Below, piece by piece: positions 1 to 6,685 of a DNA stretch of 10,965 nucleotides (positions are counted from its first letter, which is position 1; every line of letters begins with the position of its first letter). The translations under genes were made by a program, and so were the position numbers. The notes beneath the pieces were generated by a model, which searched no databases, had not been told where the DNA came from, and was given only the letters and a program-made list of their open reading frames with translations. The DNA is from Beijerinckiaceae bacterium (lineage in GTDB: Bacteria > Pseudomonadota > Alphaproteobacteria > Rhizobiales > Beijerinckiaceae), in the NCBI GenBank assembly GCA_022702195.1, contig JAKONB010000018.1:1-10965 (forward strand). The letters run 5' to 3'.

Positions 1-14
1 GGGAGAACGTCGCG

Positions 15-1265
15 ATGAGCAAGCCGCTCGAGGGTATCAAGATCATCGATTTCACCCACGTCCAGGCCGGTCCCGCCTGCACGCAGCTCCTGGCCTGGTT
101 CGGCGCCGACGTGATCAAGGTCGAGCGGCCCGGCGCCGGCGACGTGACCCGCACGCAGCTTCGCCACGTGGAGGATGCCGACGCGCTCTACTTCACCATG
201 TTGAATTCCAACAAGCGCTCGCTGACGCTGGACACCAAGACCCCCGAGGGCAAGGAAGTCCTCGAGACGCTGATCAAGCAGTCGGACGTGATGGTCGAGA
301 ATTTCGGCCCCGGCGCGCTGGACCGCATGGGCTTCTCCTGGGCGCGCATCCAGGAGCTGAACCCGGGCATGATCCTGGCCTCGGTGAAGGGCTTTTCGGA
401 CGGCCACCATTACGAGGATCTGAAGGTCTACGAGAACGTGGCGCAATGCGCGGGCGGCGCGGCCTCCACCACCGGATTCTGGGACGGGCCGCCCACCGTC
501 AGCGCCGCAGCGCTCGGCGATTCCAACACCGGCATGCATCTGGCCATCGGCATCCTCACGGCGCTGCATCAGAAGAACAAGTCCGGCAAGGGCCAGAAGG
601 TCGCCGTCTCGATGCAGGATTCGGTGCTCAACCTCTGCCGCGTGAAGCTGCGCGACCAGCAGCGCCTCGACGCCCTGGGCTACCTCGAGGAATACCCCCA
701 GTACCCGCACGGCGAGTTCACCGACGTGGTGCCGCGCGGCGGCAATGCGGGCGGTGGCGGCCAGCCGGGCTGGGTGCTCAAGTGCAAAGGCTGGGAGACC
801 GACCCCAACGCCTACATCTACTTCACGATCCAGGGCCATGCCTGGGCGCCGATCTGCAAGGCCATCGGCAAGCCCGAATGGGAGAACGACCCGGCCTACA
901 GCACGGCGCGCGCCCGCCAGGACAAGATCATGGACATCTTCGGCACCATCGAGGAATGGCTCGCCGACAAGACCAAGTTCGAGGCCGTGGACATCCTGCG
1001 CAAGTTCGACATCCCGTGCTCGCCGGTCCTGTCGATGAAGGAACGCTCGGTCGACCCGTCCCTGCGGGCCAGCGGCACCATCGTGGAGGTCCAGCACCCG
1101 AAGCTCGGCTCGTACCTGACCGTCGGAAGCCCGATCAAGTTCTCGGACATGCCCGTCGAGGTGAAGGCCTCGCCGCTGCTGGGCGAGCACACCGACGAGG
1201 TCCTGCTCGACCTCGGCTACACCCAGCAGCAGATCGAGCACCTGCATCAGGCCCGCGCCGTCTGA
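15..1265 (+). CDS. frc: Formyl-CoA:oxalate CoA-transferase (family III CoA-transferase)
   Basis: Moves CoA from formyl-CoA to oxalate, giving oxalyl-CoA and formate, the activation step of cytoplasmic oxalate catabolism. The 416-residue product aligns nearly end to end with the Oxalobacter formigenes enzyme (428 residues), the difference falling mainly in a shorter segment around residues 222-240. Family landmarks are in place: the DFTHVQAGPACTQ opening with Gln17, Tyr59, Tyr139, the catalytic aspartate Asp169 in LGDSNTGMH, and the glycine loop GGGGQ at 246-250. Position 48 is Gln, as I recall for E. coli YfdW, rather than the Trp of O. formigenes. A GGGAGA ribosome-binding site at 1-6 lies eight bases before the ATG, so the start is well placed. 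Its promoter is outside the window. A hairpin follows about 50 bases after the stop. The family call is very secure; the substrate follows from this similarity and from oxlT and oxc nearby. Confidence 0.95.
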   Translation: MSKPLEGIKIIDFTHVQAGPACTQLLAWFGADVIKVERPGAGDVTRTQLRHVEDADALYFTMLNSNKRSLTLDTKTPEGKEVLETLIKQSDVMVENFGPGALDRMGFSWARIQELNPGMILASVKGFSDGHHYEDLKVYENVAQCAGGAASTTGFWDGPPTVSAAALGDSNTGMHLAIGILTALHQKNKSGKGQKVAVSMQDSVLNLCRVKLRDQQRLDALGYLEEYPQYPHGEFTDVVPRGGNAGGGGQPGWVLKCKGWETDPNAYIYFTIQGHAWAPICKAIGKPEWENDPAYSTARARQDKIMDIFGTIEEWLADKTKFEAVDILRKFDIPCSPVLSMKERSVDPSLRASGTIVEVQHPKLGSYLTVGSPIKFSDMPVEVKASPLLGEHTDEVLLDLGYTQQQIEHLHQARAV

Positions 1266-1313
1266 GGCGGATGGGATCCGGCTGGTCCGCGAACGGGCCA
1301 GCGAAGCAACGTC

Positions 1314-1337
1314 ACGGCGCGCCGCGAGGCGCGCCGT
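1314..1337 (+). terminator. Hairpin after frc, possible terminator
   Basis: ACGGCGCGCC and its exact reverse complement GGCGCGCCGT form a 10-bp stem around a GCGA (GNRA-type) tetraloop, 48 bases after the frc stop codon. The downstream sequence (CTTCGTCT) has only scattered T residues, so intrinsic termination may be weak or the hairpin may stabilise the 3' end of the mRNA. It separates frc from the HPP-CBS gene. Confidence 0.5.
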
Positions 1338-1460
1338 CTTCGTCTGATAGGGACCGGGATTGTGTCCACGGCCTTGCCTTGAGCGGGCCGGGCGGGCCAT
1401 GGCGCGTCAGACCATGGCGCGGATGCGTCGCCCGGTCCTGGCTGCGAGGTCGATCCACCG

Positions 1461-2663
1461 ATGCGCGTCTCACTCCGCCACCTGATCCCCGAGGCCGCCT
1501 CGCTGAGCCCGCGCGAGCGCCTGCGCTCCGCCGGCGGGGCGCTGATCGGCATCCTGGCCACGGGCCTGATCTGCCGCGCGGCCCTGGGGAGCGATTCGAC
1601 CCTCCCGATCCTGATCGCGCCGATGGGCGCCTCCGCCGTCCTGCTCTTCGCGGTGCCGGCCAGTCCCCTGGCCCAGCCCTGGTCGATCATCGGCGGCAAT
1701 CTGATCGCGGCGCTCGTGGGCGTCACCCTGGCCCTGCTGGTGCCCGATCCCACTGCGGCCGCCGCCCTGGCCATCAGCGTCGCCATCGCCCTGATGATGG
1801 CCCTGCGCTGTCTCCACCCCCCGAGCGGCGCCGTGGCCCTCACGGCGGTGCTCGGCGGCGCGCCGATCCGCGACCTCGGCTACGGCTTCGTCCTCTGGCC
1901 GGTGACCGCGAATTCGCTGCTGCTGCTCGGTGTGGCCCTGCTGTTCAACAACCTCACCGGACGCGCCTATCCGCACGTCCTCCCCAAGGCGCCGGCCGGC
2001 CACGGCACCCGGGATCCCCTCCCCTCGGCGCGGGCCGGCATCACCGCCTCCGACCTCGACGCGGTGCTGAAGGATTACGATCAGATCCTCGATGTCCGCC
2101 GGACCGACCTCGAAGCGATCATCCTCCAGGCGCAGATCCGCTCCTATCGGCGGCGCTCGGGCCAGGCGACCTGCGGCGAGATCATGTCCCGCGACGTCAT
2201 CGCCATCGGCCCCGAGGCGCCCCTGCACGAGGCGCTGCAGCTGCTGCGCCGCCACCACATCAAGGCCCTGCCGGTGACCGACGAACGCGCCCGCGTGCTC
2301 GGCATCGTCACCCAGACCGACCTGCTCGACAAGACGCTGTGGGACCGGGCCGGGCCACGCCTCGGCACGAAGCGGCGCCTGCACCTGACCCTGGCCCGGG
2401 GCCGCGCGCCGCATGGCTGCGTCGAGGACATCATGACGGCGCCCGTGACGACGGCGCGCCCCGAGACGCCGATCGCCGATCTGGTGCTCTGGATGTCCGA
2501 TGCGGGCCTGCACCACCTGCCGGTGGTCGGGCCGGACGACAAGCTCGTCGGCATCGTCTCGCAGACCGACCTTTTGGCCGAGCTGCTGGCCGACGCGGCC
2601 CAGAACGCGCCGGCCGCACGCAGCGCCCTGCCGGTTGCGGTCGAGATCGCCGCTCCGGTGTGA
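1461..2663 (+). CDS. HPP-family membrane protein with C-terminal CBS-domain pair
   Basis: A 400-residue two-part protein. The N-terminal half matches the HPP family: hydrophobic segments at roughly 24-42, 47-66, 76-94, 98-117 and 145-163, the family-like stretch APMGASAVLLFAVP (53-66) and the name-giving His-Pro-Pro at 119-121 in CLHPPSGAVAL. The C-terminal half carries two CBS domains, about 239-291 and 321-377, each ending in the typical GIV(T/S)QTDLL. CBS pairs usually bind adenine nucleotides and control the attached domain. Some HPP proteins have been linked to nitrite transport in chloroplasts and cyanobacteria, but the substrate here is unknown. The likely site is the inner membrane with a cytoplasmic CBS module. 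GAGGT lies ten bases before the ATG. It is separated from frc by 195 bases and a hairpin, so it may be its own unit. Domain assignment is firm; function is open. Confidence 0.88.
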   Translation: MRVSLRHLIPEAASLSPRERLRSAGGALIGILATGLICRAALGSDSTLPILIAPMGASAVLLFAVPASPLAQPWSIIGGNLIAALVGVTLALLVPDPTAAAALAISVAIALMMALRCLHPPSGAVALTAVLGGAPIRDLGYGFVLWPVTANSLLLLGVALLFNNLTGRAYPHVLPKAPAGHGTRDPLPSARAGITASDLDAVLKDYDQILDVRRTDLEAIILQAQIRSYRRRSGQATCGEIMSRDVIAIGPEAPLHEALQLLRRHHIKALPVTDERARVLGIVTQTDLLDKTLWDRAGPRLGTKRRLHLTLARGRAPHGCVEDIMTAPVTTARPETPIADLVLWMSDAGLHHLPVVGPDDKLVGIVSQTDLLAELLADAAQNAPAARSALPVAVEIAAPV

Positions 2664-2759
2664 GATCCCGGCGCCCGTGCGGCCTTCGTGACCGGCATGA
2701 TCGCCGACGAATCCGCCTGTCCGGGTCCGCGACGTCGGGTGCATCCAGTCCGGGCCAGG

Positions 2760-3374
2760 TCACCGGCCGATCCCAAGATATCCGGAAACGGCGCGGCCGA
2801 CCCGGTCGGCAAGGTTATGCCGGTCCGATTCACCGCGTTCCCCCGCCGAGTCGATCATCCCCCGAATGATCGCCAACACGTCCTGGGCAGCGGTCCGTTC
2901 GTGCGATTGACGCGGGAGGTCCGTCCGCGCGAGCAGATCCAGGACGACGGCCTGGATCTGCTCGTCGACCCGCTGAACGTCCGCATCGCAGGGCAAGCGC
3001 GCCTCCTCGAAATCCAGCAATCGAGCCAGCGCAGGCCGGCCGAACTGATGCGCCACGCACGCCTCGATCACCGCGCGGAGCGCCTCCGCGGCGCTGGGTC
3101 GTGACGCCGCCCCCCGCAAGGCCTCGATCAATCGCCCCTTTTCCCGCGCGATCAGCGATCCGATGAGGGCCTCCTTCCGGGGGAAGTATTGATAGAGCGA
3201 ACCGACGCTCACCCCGGCCCGCTCCGCGACCGCGTTGGTCGAGAAACCCCCGTGACCGTCGCGCTCCAGAATGCGAGCCGCCGCCTCGACGATCGCGTCG
3301 ACCGTGTTCGTGGAGCGGGCCTGCCGGGGCACCTTTCGAGGGCGGGGGCGCTGTGCGGCGATGTCGTCGGTCAT
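2760..3374 (-). CDS. TetR-family transcriptional regulator
   Basis: A 204-residue repressor-type protein. The N-terminal helix-turn-helix is clear: ILERDGHGGFSTNAVAERAG followed by VSVGSLYQYFPRKEALI, with the recognition part around residues 46-65, the family signature. The remaining ~135 residues are helical and variable, as expected for the ligand-binding domain, and give no clue to the inducer. An in-frame TTG three codons upstream (3383) is possible, but ATG at 3374 is preferred; neither has a strong ribosome-binding site. The gene is divergent from the darcynin gene, with 76 bases between start codons. That gap holds inverted repeats that could be its operator. It is convergent with the HPP-CBS gene. 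Most likely it controls itself and the darcynin gene. Family very sure; target inferred. Confidence 0.92.
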   Translation of the reverse strand: MTDDIAAQRPRPRKVPRQARSTNTVDAIVEAAARILERDGHGGFSTNAVAERAGVSVGSLYQYFPRKEALIGSLIAREKGRLIEALRGAASRPSAAEALRAVIEACVAHQFGRPALARLLDFEEARLPCDADVQRVDEQIQAVVLDLLARTDLPRQSHERTAAQDVLAIIRGMIDSAGERGESDRHNLADRVGRAVSGYLGIGR

Positions 3375-3381
3375 GGGTCTC

Positions 3382-3416
3382 AATGCGAGTCGCCGAAACG
3401 AGCGATGGCTCGCATT
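3382..3416. promoter_or_regulatory. Inverted repeats in the tetR-darcynin divergent promoter, putative TetR operator
   Basis: AATGCGAG (3382-3389) and its exact reverse complement CTCGCATT (3409-3416) flank 19 bases. Nested inside is CGAGC-GATG-GCTCG (3399-3412). The GCGAG/CTCGC element therefore recurs three times between the two divergent start codons, where a local TetR-family repressor would be expected to bind. Operator identity is inferred from position and symmetry only. Confidence 0.5.
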
Positions 3417-3450
3417 CTAGGGGCGTCACGCGACCGTGCAAGGATATCGA

Positions 3451-3813
3451 ATGACCACGAACGACAAACCCTTCGAGACGACTCTCACCGTCTTCATGCT
3501 CGTCAAGACCACCCCGGAGTGGCTTGGATTTTCGATCGACAAGCGATTCGACCTTTTGCGTGAAATCTTCACGCCGATCCTGATGAAGCACGCAGCCAGC
3601 GTGGCGCTGCGGTTCTTCGACGTGGAATTCTACGCTGCCCGCGTCACCGACCTGTGGATGTGGGACGCAAAGGATCACCACAGCTATCAGCTTCTGGTCG
3701 AGGATCTCCGAGAGACCCCCTTCTGGGACCGGTACTTCGACATCGTCGACATCCTTCCGGGCGTCGAGAACGCCTACGCCAGAAACTATGGCCGCGAGAC
3801 GATCACGGCTTGA
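3451..3813 (+). CDS. Darcynin-family protein
   Basis: A 120-residue protein recognisable as the darcynin family, small bacterial proteins of unknown biochemical function. Typical segments are LTVFMLVKTTPEWLGF near the N-terminus, RVTDLWMWDAKDHHSYQLLVEDLR in the middle, and FWDRYFDIVDILPGVENAY near the end. There is no signal peptide or membrane segment, so it is probably cytoplasmic; the size and pattern would suit a small alpha/beta-barrel-like fold, but that is a guess. ATG at 3451 is chosen over the in-frame GTG at 3436 because AAGGA (3440-3444) sits six bases before it. It is divergent from the tetR gene, a common arrangement when the repressor controls its neighbour. A strong hairpin about 100 bases after the stop ends the transcript. 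Family call confident; role unknown. Confidence 0.85.
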   Translation: MTTNDKPFETTLTVFMLVKTTPEWLGFSIDKRFDLLREIFTPILMKHAASVALRFFDVEFYAARVTDLWMWDAKDHHSYQLLVEDLRETPFWDRYFDIVDILPGVENAYARNYGRETITA

Positions 3814-3912
3814 GCGCATTCGGGGATGGGTCTGGTCGTCTCTCTCCGGTGACCTGAACCCGATTCAACCTCGGGGCGGCGGCAGGTCCAGACCGCCGAG
3901 GCCCCGGAACGC

Positions 3913-3949
3913 GGCAGAACCCGGACGTTTCCGTCCGGGTTCTGCCTTT
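3913..3949. terminator. Strong hairpin terminator between convergent darcynin and oxlT genes
   Basis: A perfect 15-bp stem, GGCAGAACCCGGACG (3913-3927) pairing with 3932-3946, closes a four-base loop and is followed by TTT on the plus strand. On the minus strand the loop reads GAAA, a stable GNRA tetraloop, and the stem lies 28 bases beyond the oxlT stop. It probably ends both convergent transcripts, though the short T run makes plus-strand termination the better-supported direction. Confidence 0.8.
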
Positions 3950-3974
3950 GATCGAACCGGGATCCGACGATGCG

Positions 3975-5291
3975 TCAGGCCACCACGACCCGCGGCTGCG
4001 TGCTGGCGTCCGGCGCGGCGAGCGCCTGGGCCACCACCCGCTTGCGCCAGGGCTTGAGCACCGCGATGGCCAGGATCGAGGCCAGGATGTTGGCGCCCGC
4101 CGCCATCAGGAACACGTTGTCCCAGTTGCCCGACCCCTGCTGCATGTAGTTCGCCACCGGCACCAGGAGGGCCGCCGTGCCCTTGGCGGTGTAGAGCAGG
4201 CCCGCATTGGTGGCGGCGAACTTGGTGCCGAACGTATCGGTGCAGGTGGAGGGGAAGAGCGAGTAGATCTCACCCCAGGCGAAGAACACGAAGCCCGAGA
4301 GCAGCACGAACCACAGCGGGTCGTGACCCCAGAGGTAGAGCATGTAGATGCCGAACCCTTCCATCGCGAAGGCGATGAACATGGTGTTCTCACGGCCGAT
4401 CTTGTCCGAGACCCAGCCGAAGAACGGGCGGGTCAGGCCGTTGAGGACGCGGTCGATGGTGGCCGCGAACGTGATCGCCACCATGGTGATGCCCATGATC
4501 GTCACCGGCACCTTGTCCACGCCGATATCGGCGGCGATCGGCTTGAGGTTGGCGGTGATCATCAGGCCACCGGCGCCGACGATGACGAACATCAGGTACA
4601 TCAGCCAGAAGATCGGCTGACGGGCGACCTCGCCCGGAGTGTAGTTGCGCCGGGTCTGGATGATGTTGGCGTTGGCGATCGCCTCCGGCACCTGACCCTT
4701 CTTCGGGGCGGTGAAGAAGAACGCCAGCGCCATGACGACGAGGCCCTGGCCGATGCCGAAGTTGAAGAACGCGGCCTGGAAGCCGTGATCGGCGATCATC
4801 CACTGGATCGGCGCCACGGTCAGCGCCGAGCCGGCACCGAATCCGGCGGCGATGATGCCCGCGGCGAGCCCCCGCTTGTCCGGAAACCACTTGAGGGCCG
4901 AACCGACGCAGGTGCCGTAGACCGCGCCGGCGCCGATACCGGCGATGACCTGGCCGAGATAGAACATGTTGAGCGAAGCTGCGTAGGAGTTGATCACCCA
5001 GCCGATGGCGCAGAGCGCACCGCCGAACAGGACCACCACGCGCGGGCCGTACTTGTCCACGAACCAGCCCTCGATGGGCACGAGCCAGGTCTCGAACAGG
5101 ACGAAGAGGGTGAAGGCCCATTGGATCGCCGCCCGGTCGAAGCCGAACTTCTTCTGGATGTCGGGGACGAAGAACGTCCAGCCATATTGCAGGTTGGCGA
5201 TCATCACCATGCAGATGACGCCGATCACCAGCTGCATCCACCGATAGCCGTCTCCGACCCGTTGCACCTCGACAGGTTGCGCCCGACTCAT
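3975..5291 (-). CDS. oxlT: Oxalate/formate antiporter, major facilitator superfamily (OxlT-like)
   Basis: A 438-residue inner-membrane protein with about twelve hydrophobic segments, exchanging external oxalate for internal formate in the characterised family member. The MFS loop motif GxxxDxxGxR appears at 75-84 (GWFVDKYGPR) after the second helix, with a second copy, GWVSDKIGR, at 292-300. Two charged residues inside membrane segments, Arg288 in GLTRPFFGW and Lys370 in LLYTAKGTAALL, fit the substrate-binding Arg272 and Lys355 of Oxalobacter OxlT by context. The ATG is well supported: AAGGGAGG (5298-5305 on the complement) lies six bases upstream. The gene stands alone on its strand, between the strong hairpin at 3913-3949 and a long AT-richer leader carrying an operator-like palindrome at 5383-5399. 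With frc and oxc in the same window, an oxalate transporter is the natural reading; other OxlT-group carboxylate carriers cannot be fully excluded. Confidence 0.92.
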   Translation of the reverse strand: MSRAQPVEVQRVGDGYRWMQLVIGVICMVMIANLQYGWTFFVPDIQKKFGFDRAAIQWAFTLFVLFETWLVPIEGWFVDKYGPRVVVLFGGALCAIGWVINSYAASLNMFYLGQVIAGIGAGAVYGTCVGSALKWFPDKRGLAAGIIAAGFGAGSALTVAPIQWMIADHGFQAAFFNFGIGQGLVVMALAFFFTAPKKGQVPEAIANANIIQTRRNYTPGEVARQPIFWLMYLMFVIVGAGGLMITANLKPIAADIGVDKVPVTIMGITMVAITFAATIDRVLNGLTRPFFGWVSDKIGRENTMFIAFAMEGFGIYMLYLWGHDPLWFVLLSGFVFFAWGEIYSLFPSTCTDTFGTKFAATNAGLLYTAKGTAALLVPVANYMQQGSGNWDNVFLMAAGANILASILAIAVLKPWRKRVVAQALAAPDASTQPRVVVA

Positions 5292-5382
5292 GACTGTCCT
5301 CCCTTAATGATTATCTTTAGCGAAACGAGGCGATCGACCGGAGAGCGGGCAGCGTTTCGACGCCTGTTCCGCCAGCGGTTAT

Positions 5383-5399
5383 TGGTATTTGGAATACCA
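5383..5399. promoter_or_regulatory. Operator-like palindrome upstream of oxlT (copy 1 of TGGNATACCA motif)
   Basis: TGGTATTTGGAATACCA is a perfect inverted repeat with 7-bp arms around TGG. Its right part, TTGGAATACCAG, resembles the TTGGTATACCAA operators of UxuR/ExuR-type FCD GntR regulators. It lies about 90 bases before the oxlT start codon. Fifteen of sixteen bases of GGTATTTGGAATACCA are shared with copy 2 at 5892-5907. I see no good sigma-70 promoter right at this site, so repression or activation cannot be told apart. Confidence 0.6.
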
Positions 5400-5460
5400 G
5401 CGTCCCCCGCGGACCGTCGGGCGTCAAGAGGAACGCCGGGACAAATCGATACCGCACCGC

Positions 5461-5476
5461 ACCGGAACCTTCCGGT
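5461..5476. promoter_or_regulatory. 16-bp palindrome ACCGGAACCTTCCGGT
   Basis: Two 7-bp arms, ACCGGAA and TTCCGGT, are separated by CC in the oxlT-CBS intergenic region, about 170 bases before oxlT. The two-base gap is too short for a good RNA hairpin loop, so a dimeric DNA-binding protein site is more likely. It does not resemble the TGGNATACCA copies, and no partner copy was found in the window. Confidence 0.35.
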
Positions 5477-5882
5477 TCGGGTGTGTCTTCTTGATCACGG
5501 ACCGGTTTTCGGCAGTTTTCGAAGAAAAGCGGCGCGCACGGCGAATCTGCGCAAGCATTGATCCAGGCGCATGACACGACGAGGTCGAGCTTCCAGCCCC
5601 GTGCTGAGCTACGCTCCCATCCGGGACAACGACGCAAATCGGTATTATATTACTAGACCTGCGGTCGGCTATCCTCTCGCTGCAACGCCGTCATTTCTTG
5701 CTGCATCGCACAAAAGACGATCCGGACATGCGCAGAAAAGAACCAGAAAAATTCCATTGCGGCGAAAAAATAAACTGATCCTACCGATCGGCCGTCCAGA
5801 ATGGCGATATCCCCCTCACACCGCCCCCCGAATCGATATCGTCCAGCACGCCGGTCGAACTGCATGATAATTCACAAATTCG

Positions 5883-5911
5883 TTGACACTCGGTATTTGG
5901 CATACCAATGT
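5883..5911 (+). promoter_or_regulatory. Putative sigma-70 promoter of the CBS-domain gene with an operator in its spacer
   Basis: A consensus -35 box TTGACA (5883-5888) is followed after 17 bases by CAATGT (5906-5911), a fair -10 box. The operator-like element GGTATTTGGCATACC fills the spacer almost exactly. Transcription would start about 30 bases before the GTG start codon at 5949. A protein bound at the spacer would block RNA polymerase, which points to repression. Confidence 0.5.
5892..5908. promoter_or_regulatory. Operator-like palindrome in the CBS-gene promoter (copy 2 of TGGNATACCA motif)
   Basis: GGTATTTGGCATACCAA contains inverted arms GGTAT/ATACC and the near-symmetric 12-mer TTGGCATACCAA (5897-5908), whose ends TTGG and CCAA pair perfectly. 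It differs from copy 1 at one base within GGTATTTGGNATACCA, and shares all ten bases of TGGCATACCA with copy 3 at 8887-8896. Confidence 0.6.
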
Positions 5912-5948
5912 GGCGCCCACGACATCCGTCGCGAGGGGAGCCGACGCC

Positions 5949-6362
5949 GTGGGACTGAGCCAGACGATCAGCGGAGCCACCTCGCGCGTTCAATATATCC
6001 GCATGAACCGTCCGGTCCGCGAAGCCGTCCGCCTGCTCTCCGGCCCGGACGTGGATGCCCTGGTGGTGATCGACGGCCATCGCTCCGAGGACGGTGCGAT
6101 CCTGGGCATCGTCACCGAGCGGGATATCTTCCGGGCCATGGCGCAGGGCGGGCTGGAAGTGCTCGACGGGCTGGTCTGGATGCTGGCCAAGGACGACTTC
6201 ATCGCCGTGGACGTCTCCGTCTCCCCGGAGAACCGCCTCAAGCAGTTCTGCGCGCACAAGGTCGATTACGTGGCGATCATGGACGGGTTCTCGCTCCAGG
6301 GGGTCCAGAGTGTGTGGGACTGCATCGGCGAGACCCCCGCGCGCGGAGCGAATCCGGCTTGA
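5949..6362 (+). CDS. Small CBS-domain protein
   Basis: A 137-residue cytoplasmic protein made of little more than CBS sequence. The first CBS domain, about residues 14-64, is typical: VREAVRLL, then DALVVIDG, then GAILGIVTERDIFRAMA. The second half (about 78-125) keeps the strand-helix spacing (DYVAIMDG) but replaces the usual GIVTxxD ending with LQGVQSVWDCI, so one ligand site may be lost or altered. Stand-alone CBS proteins often sense adenylates and regulate a partner; none is identifiable here. The start is taken as GTG at 5949, with GAGGGGAG (5932-5939) upstream; an in-frame TTG at 5883 is rejected because it is the -35 box and would put the operator inside the gene. It shares an operator-like motif with oxlT, suggesting co-regulation. 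Confidence 0.82.
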   Translation: MGLSQTISGATSRVQYIRMNRPVREAVRLLSGPDVDALVVIDGHRSEDGAILGIVTERDIFRAMAQGGLEVLDGLVWMLAKDDFIAVDVSVSPENRLKQFCAHKVDYVAIMDGFSLQGVQSVWDCIGETPARGANPA

Positions 6363-6685
6363 GGGCGGGACACGTCTCATTCCATAGTATTCAACCCCTG
6401 GTTTCGGCGAAGGCCGAGATATATTCGCGCCGCGACCACTATCACCTCAGTCTTGCGGCGCAAAACACCTGACAAATCAGGTAAACAGTCATCCGTCGCC
6501 GTGTTGATTGTTGACGAACCGGCATTTTGCATTCAAAAATCTACCAGAAACCCACCAGCCTCCACCGTTCCCCGGCGGAGATGGTGTGGCCCCGCATCGA
6601 AACCTCCGATTCTCGTCATGGGTTCACCCTCGGCGGGACGGATGAGGACGGTTTCGCGGGTCGCGAACGAGAGGGACATTCATCG
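6363..6685. other. Non-coding gap upstream of the 93-residue gene, with a dyad and a weak promoter
   Basis: A 323-base stretch with no supported gene. It is AT-richer than its surroundings around 6370-6560. It contains the dyad ACCTGA-CAAA-TCAGGT at 6467-6482 and a possible -35 box TTGACG at 6511-6516, with only poor -10 candidates about 16-17 bases on. It most likely holds the promoter for the gene starting at 6686 and the P-loop gene behind it. Confidence 0.5.
6467..6482. promoter_or_regulatory. Interrupted palindrome ACCTGACAAATCAGGT
   Basis: Perfect 6-bp arms, ACCTGA and TCAGGT, surround CAAA, just upstream of a TTGACG box. This could be a regulator binding site for the two-gene unit downstream or a weak hairpin at the end of the CBS-gene transcript. 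It is not followed by a T run. Confidence 0.35.

Larger units (their letters stand above)
5292..5948. other. Long AT-richer divergent intergenic region between oxlT and the CBS gene
   Basis: A 657-base stretch with no convincing gene: open frames across it lack ribosome-binding sites and family resemblance. It is visibly AT-richer than the flanking coding DNA, especially 5635-5900. It holds the oxlT ribosome-binding site, two copies of the TGGNATACCA operator-like motif, a separate palindrome at 5461-5476 and a good promoter for the CBS gene. An unannotated small RNA could fit here, but nothing in the sequence demands one. Confidence 0.6.

Noticed and set aside
1470..2744. 424-residue minus-strand open frame opposite the HPP-CBS gene
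   Set aside because: Antisense shadow of a well-supported gene; no family resemblance and skewed composition.
2664..2759. Terminator between convergent HPP-CBS and tetR genes
   Set aside because: No stem longer than a few base pairs and no T run could be found.
446..2869. 807-residue open frame spanning frc and the HPP-CBS gene
   Set aside because: It overlaps two recognised genes in another frame and its translation is arginine/proline/glycine-rich shadow sequence typical of GC-rich DNA.
3948..5561. 537-residue plus-strand open frame opposite oxlT
   Set aside because: Antisense to a clear 12-helix transporter; His/Asp/Glu/Arg-rich translation is the mirror of hydrophobic codons.
5645..5665. 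GGTATTATATTACTAGACC as a fourth operator copy
   Set aside because: Only the left GGTATT arm fits; the TGGNATACCA core is absent.
5571..5867. 98-residue open frame in the oxlT-CBS intergenic region
   Set aside because: No ribosome-binding site, Arg/Lys/Pro-rich translation and no family resemblance.
5883..5948. Longer start (TTG at 5883) for the CBS gene
   Set aside because: The TTG is the first triplet of the -35 box, the operator would be coding, and GTG at 5949 has a proper ribosome-binding site.
6385..6400. TAGTATTCAAC as an operator copy upstream of the 93-residue gene
   Set aside because: Several mismatches to TGGTATTCCAA and no symmetry.
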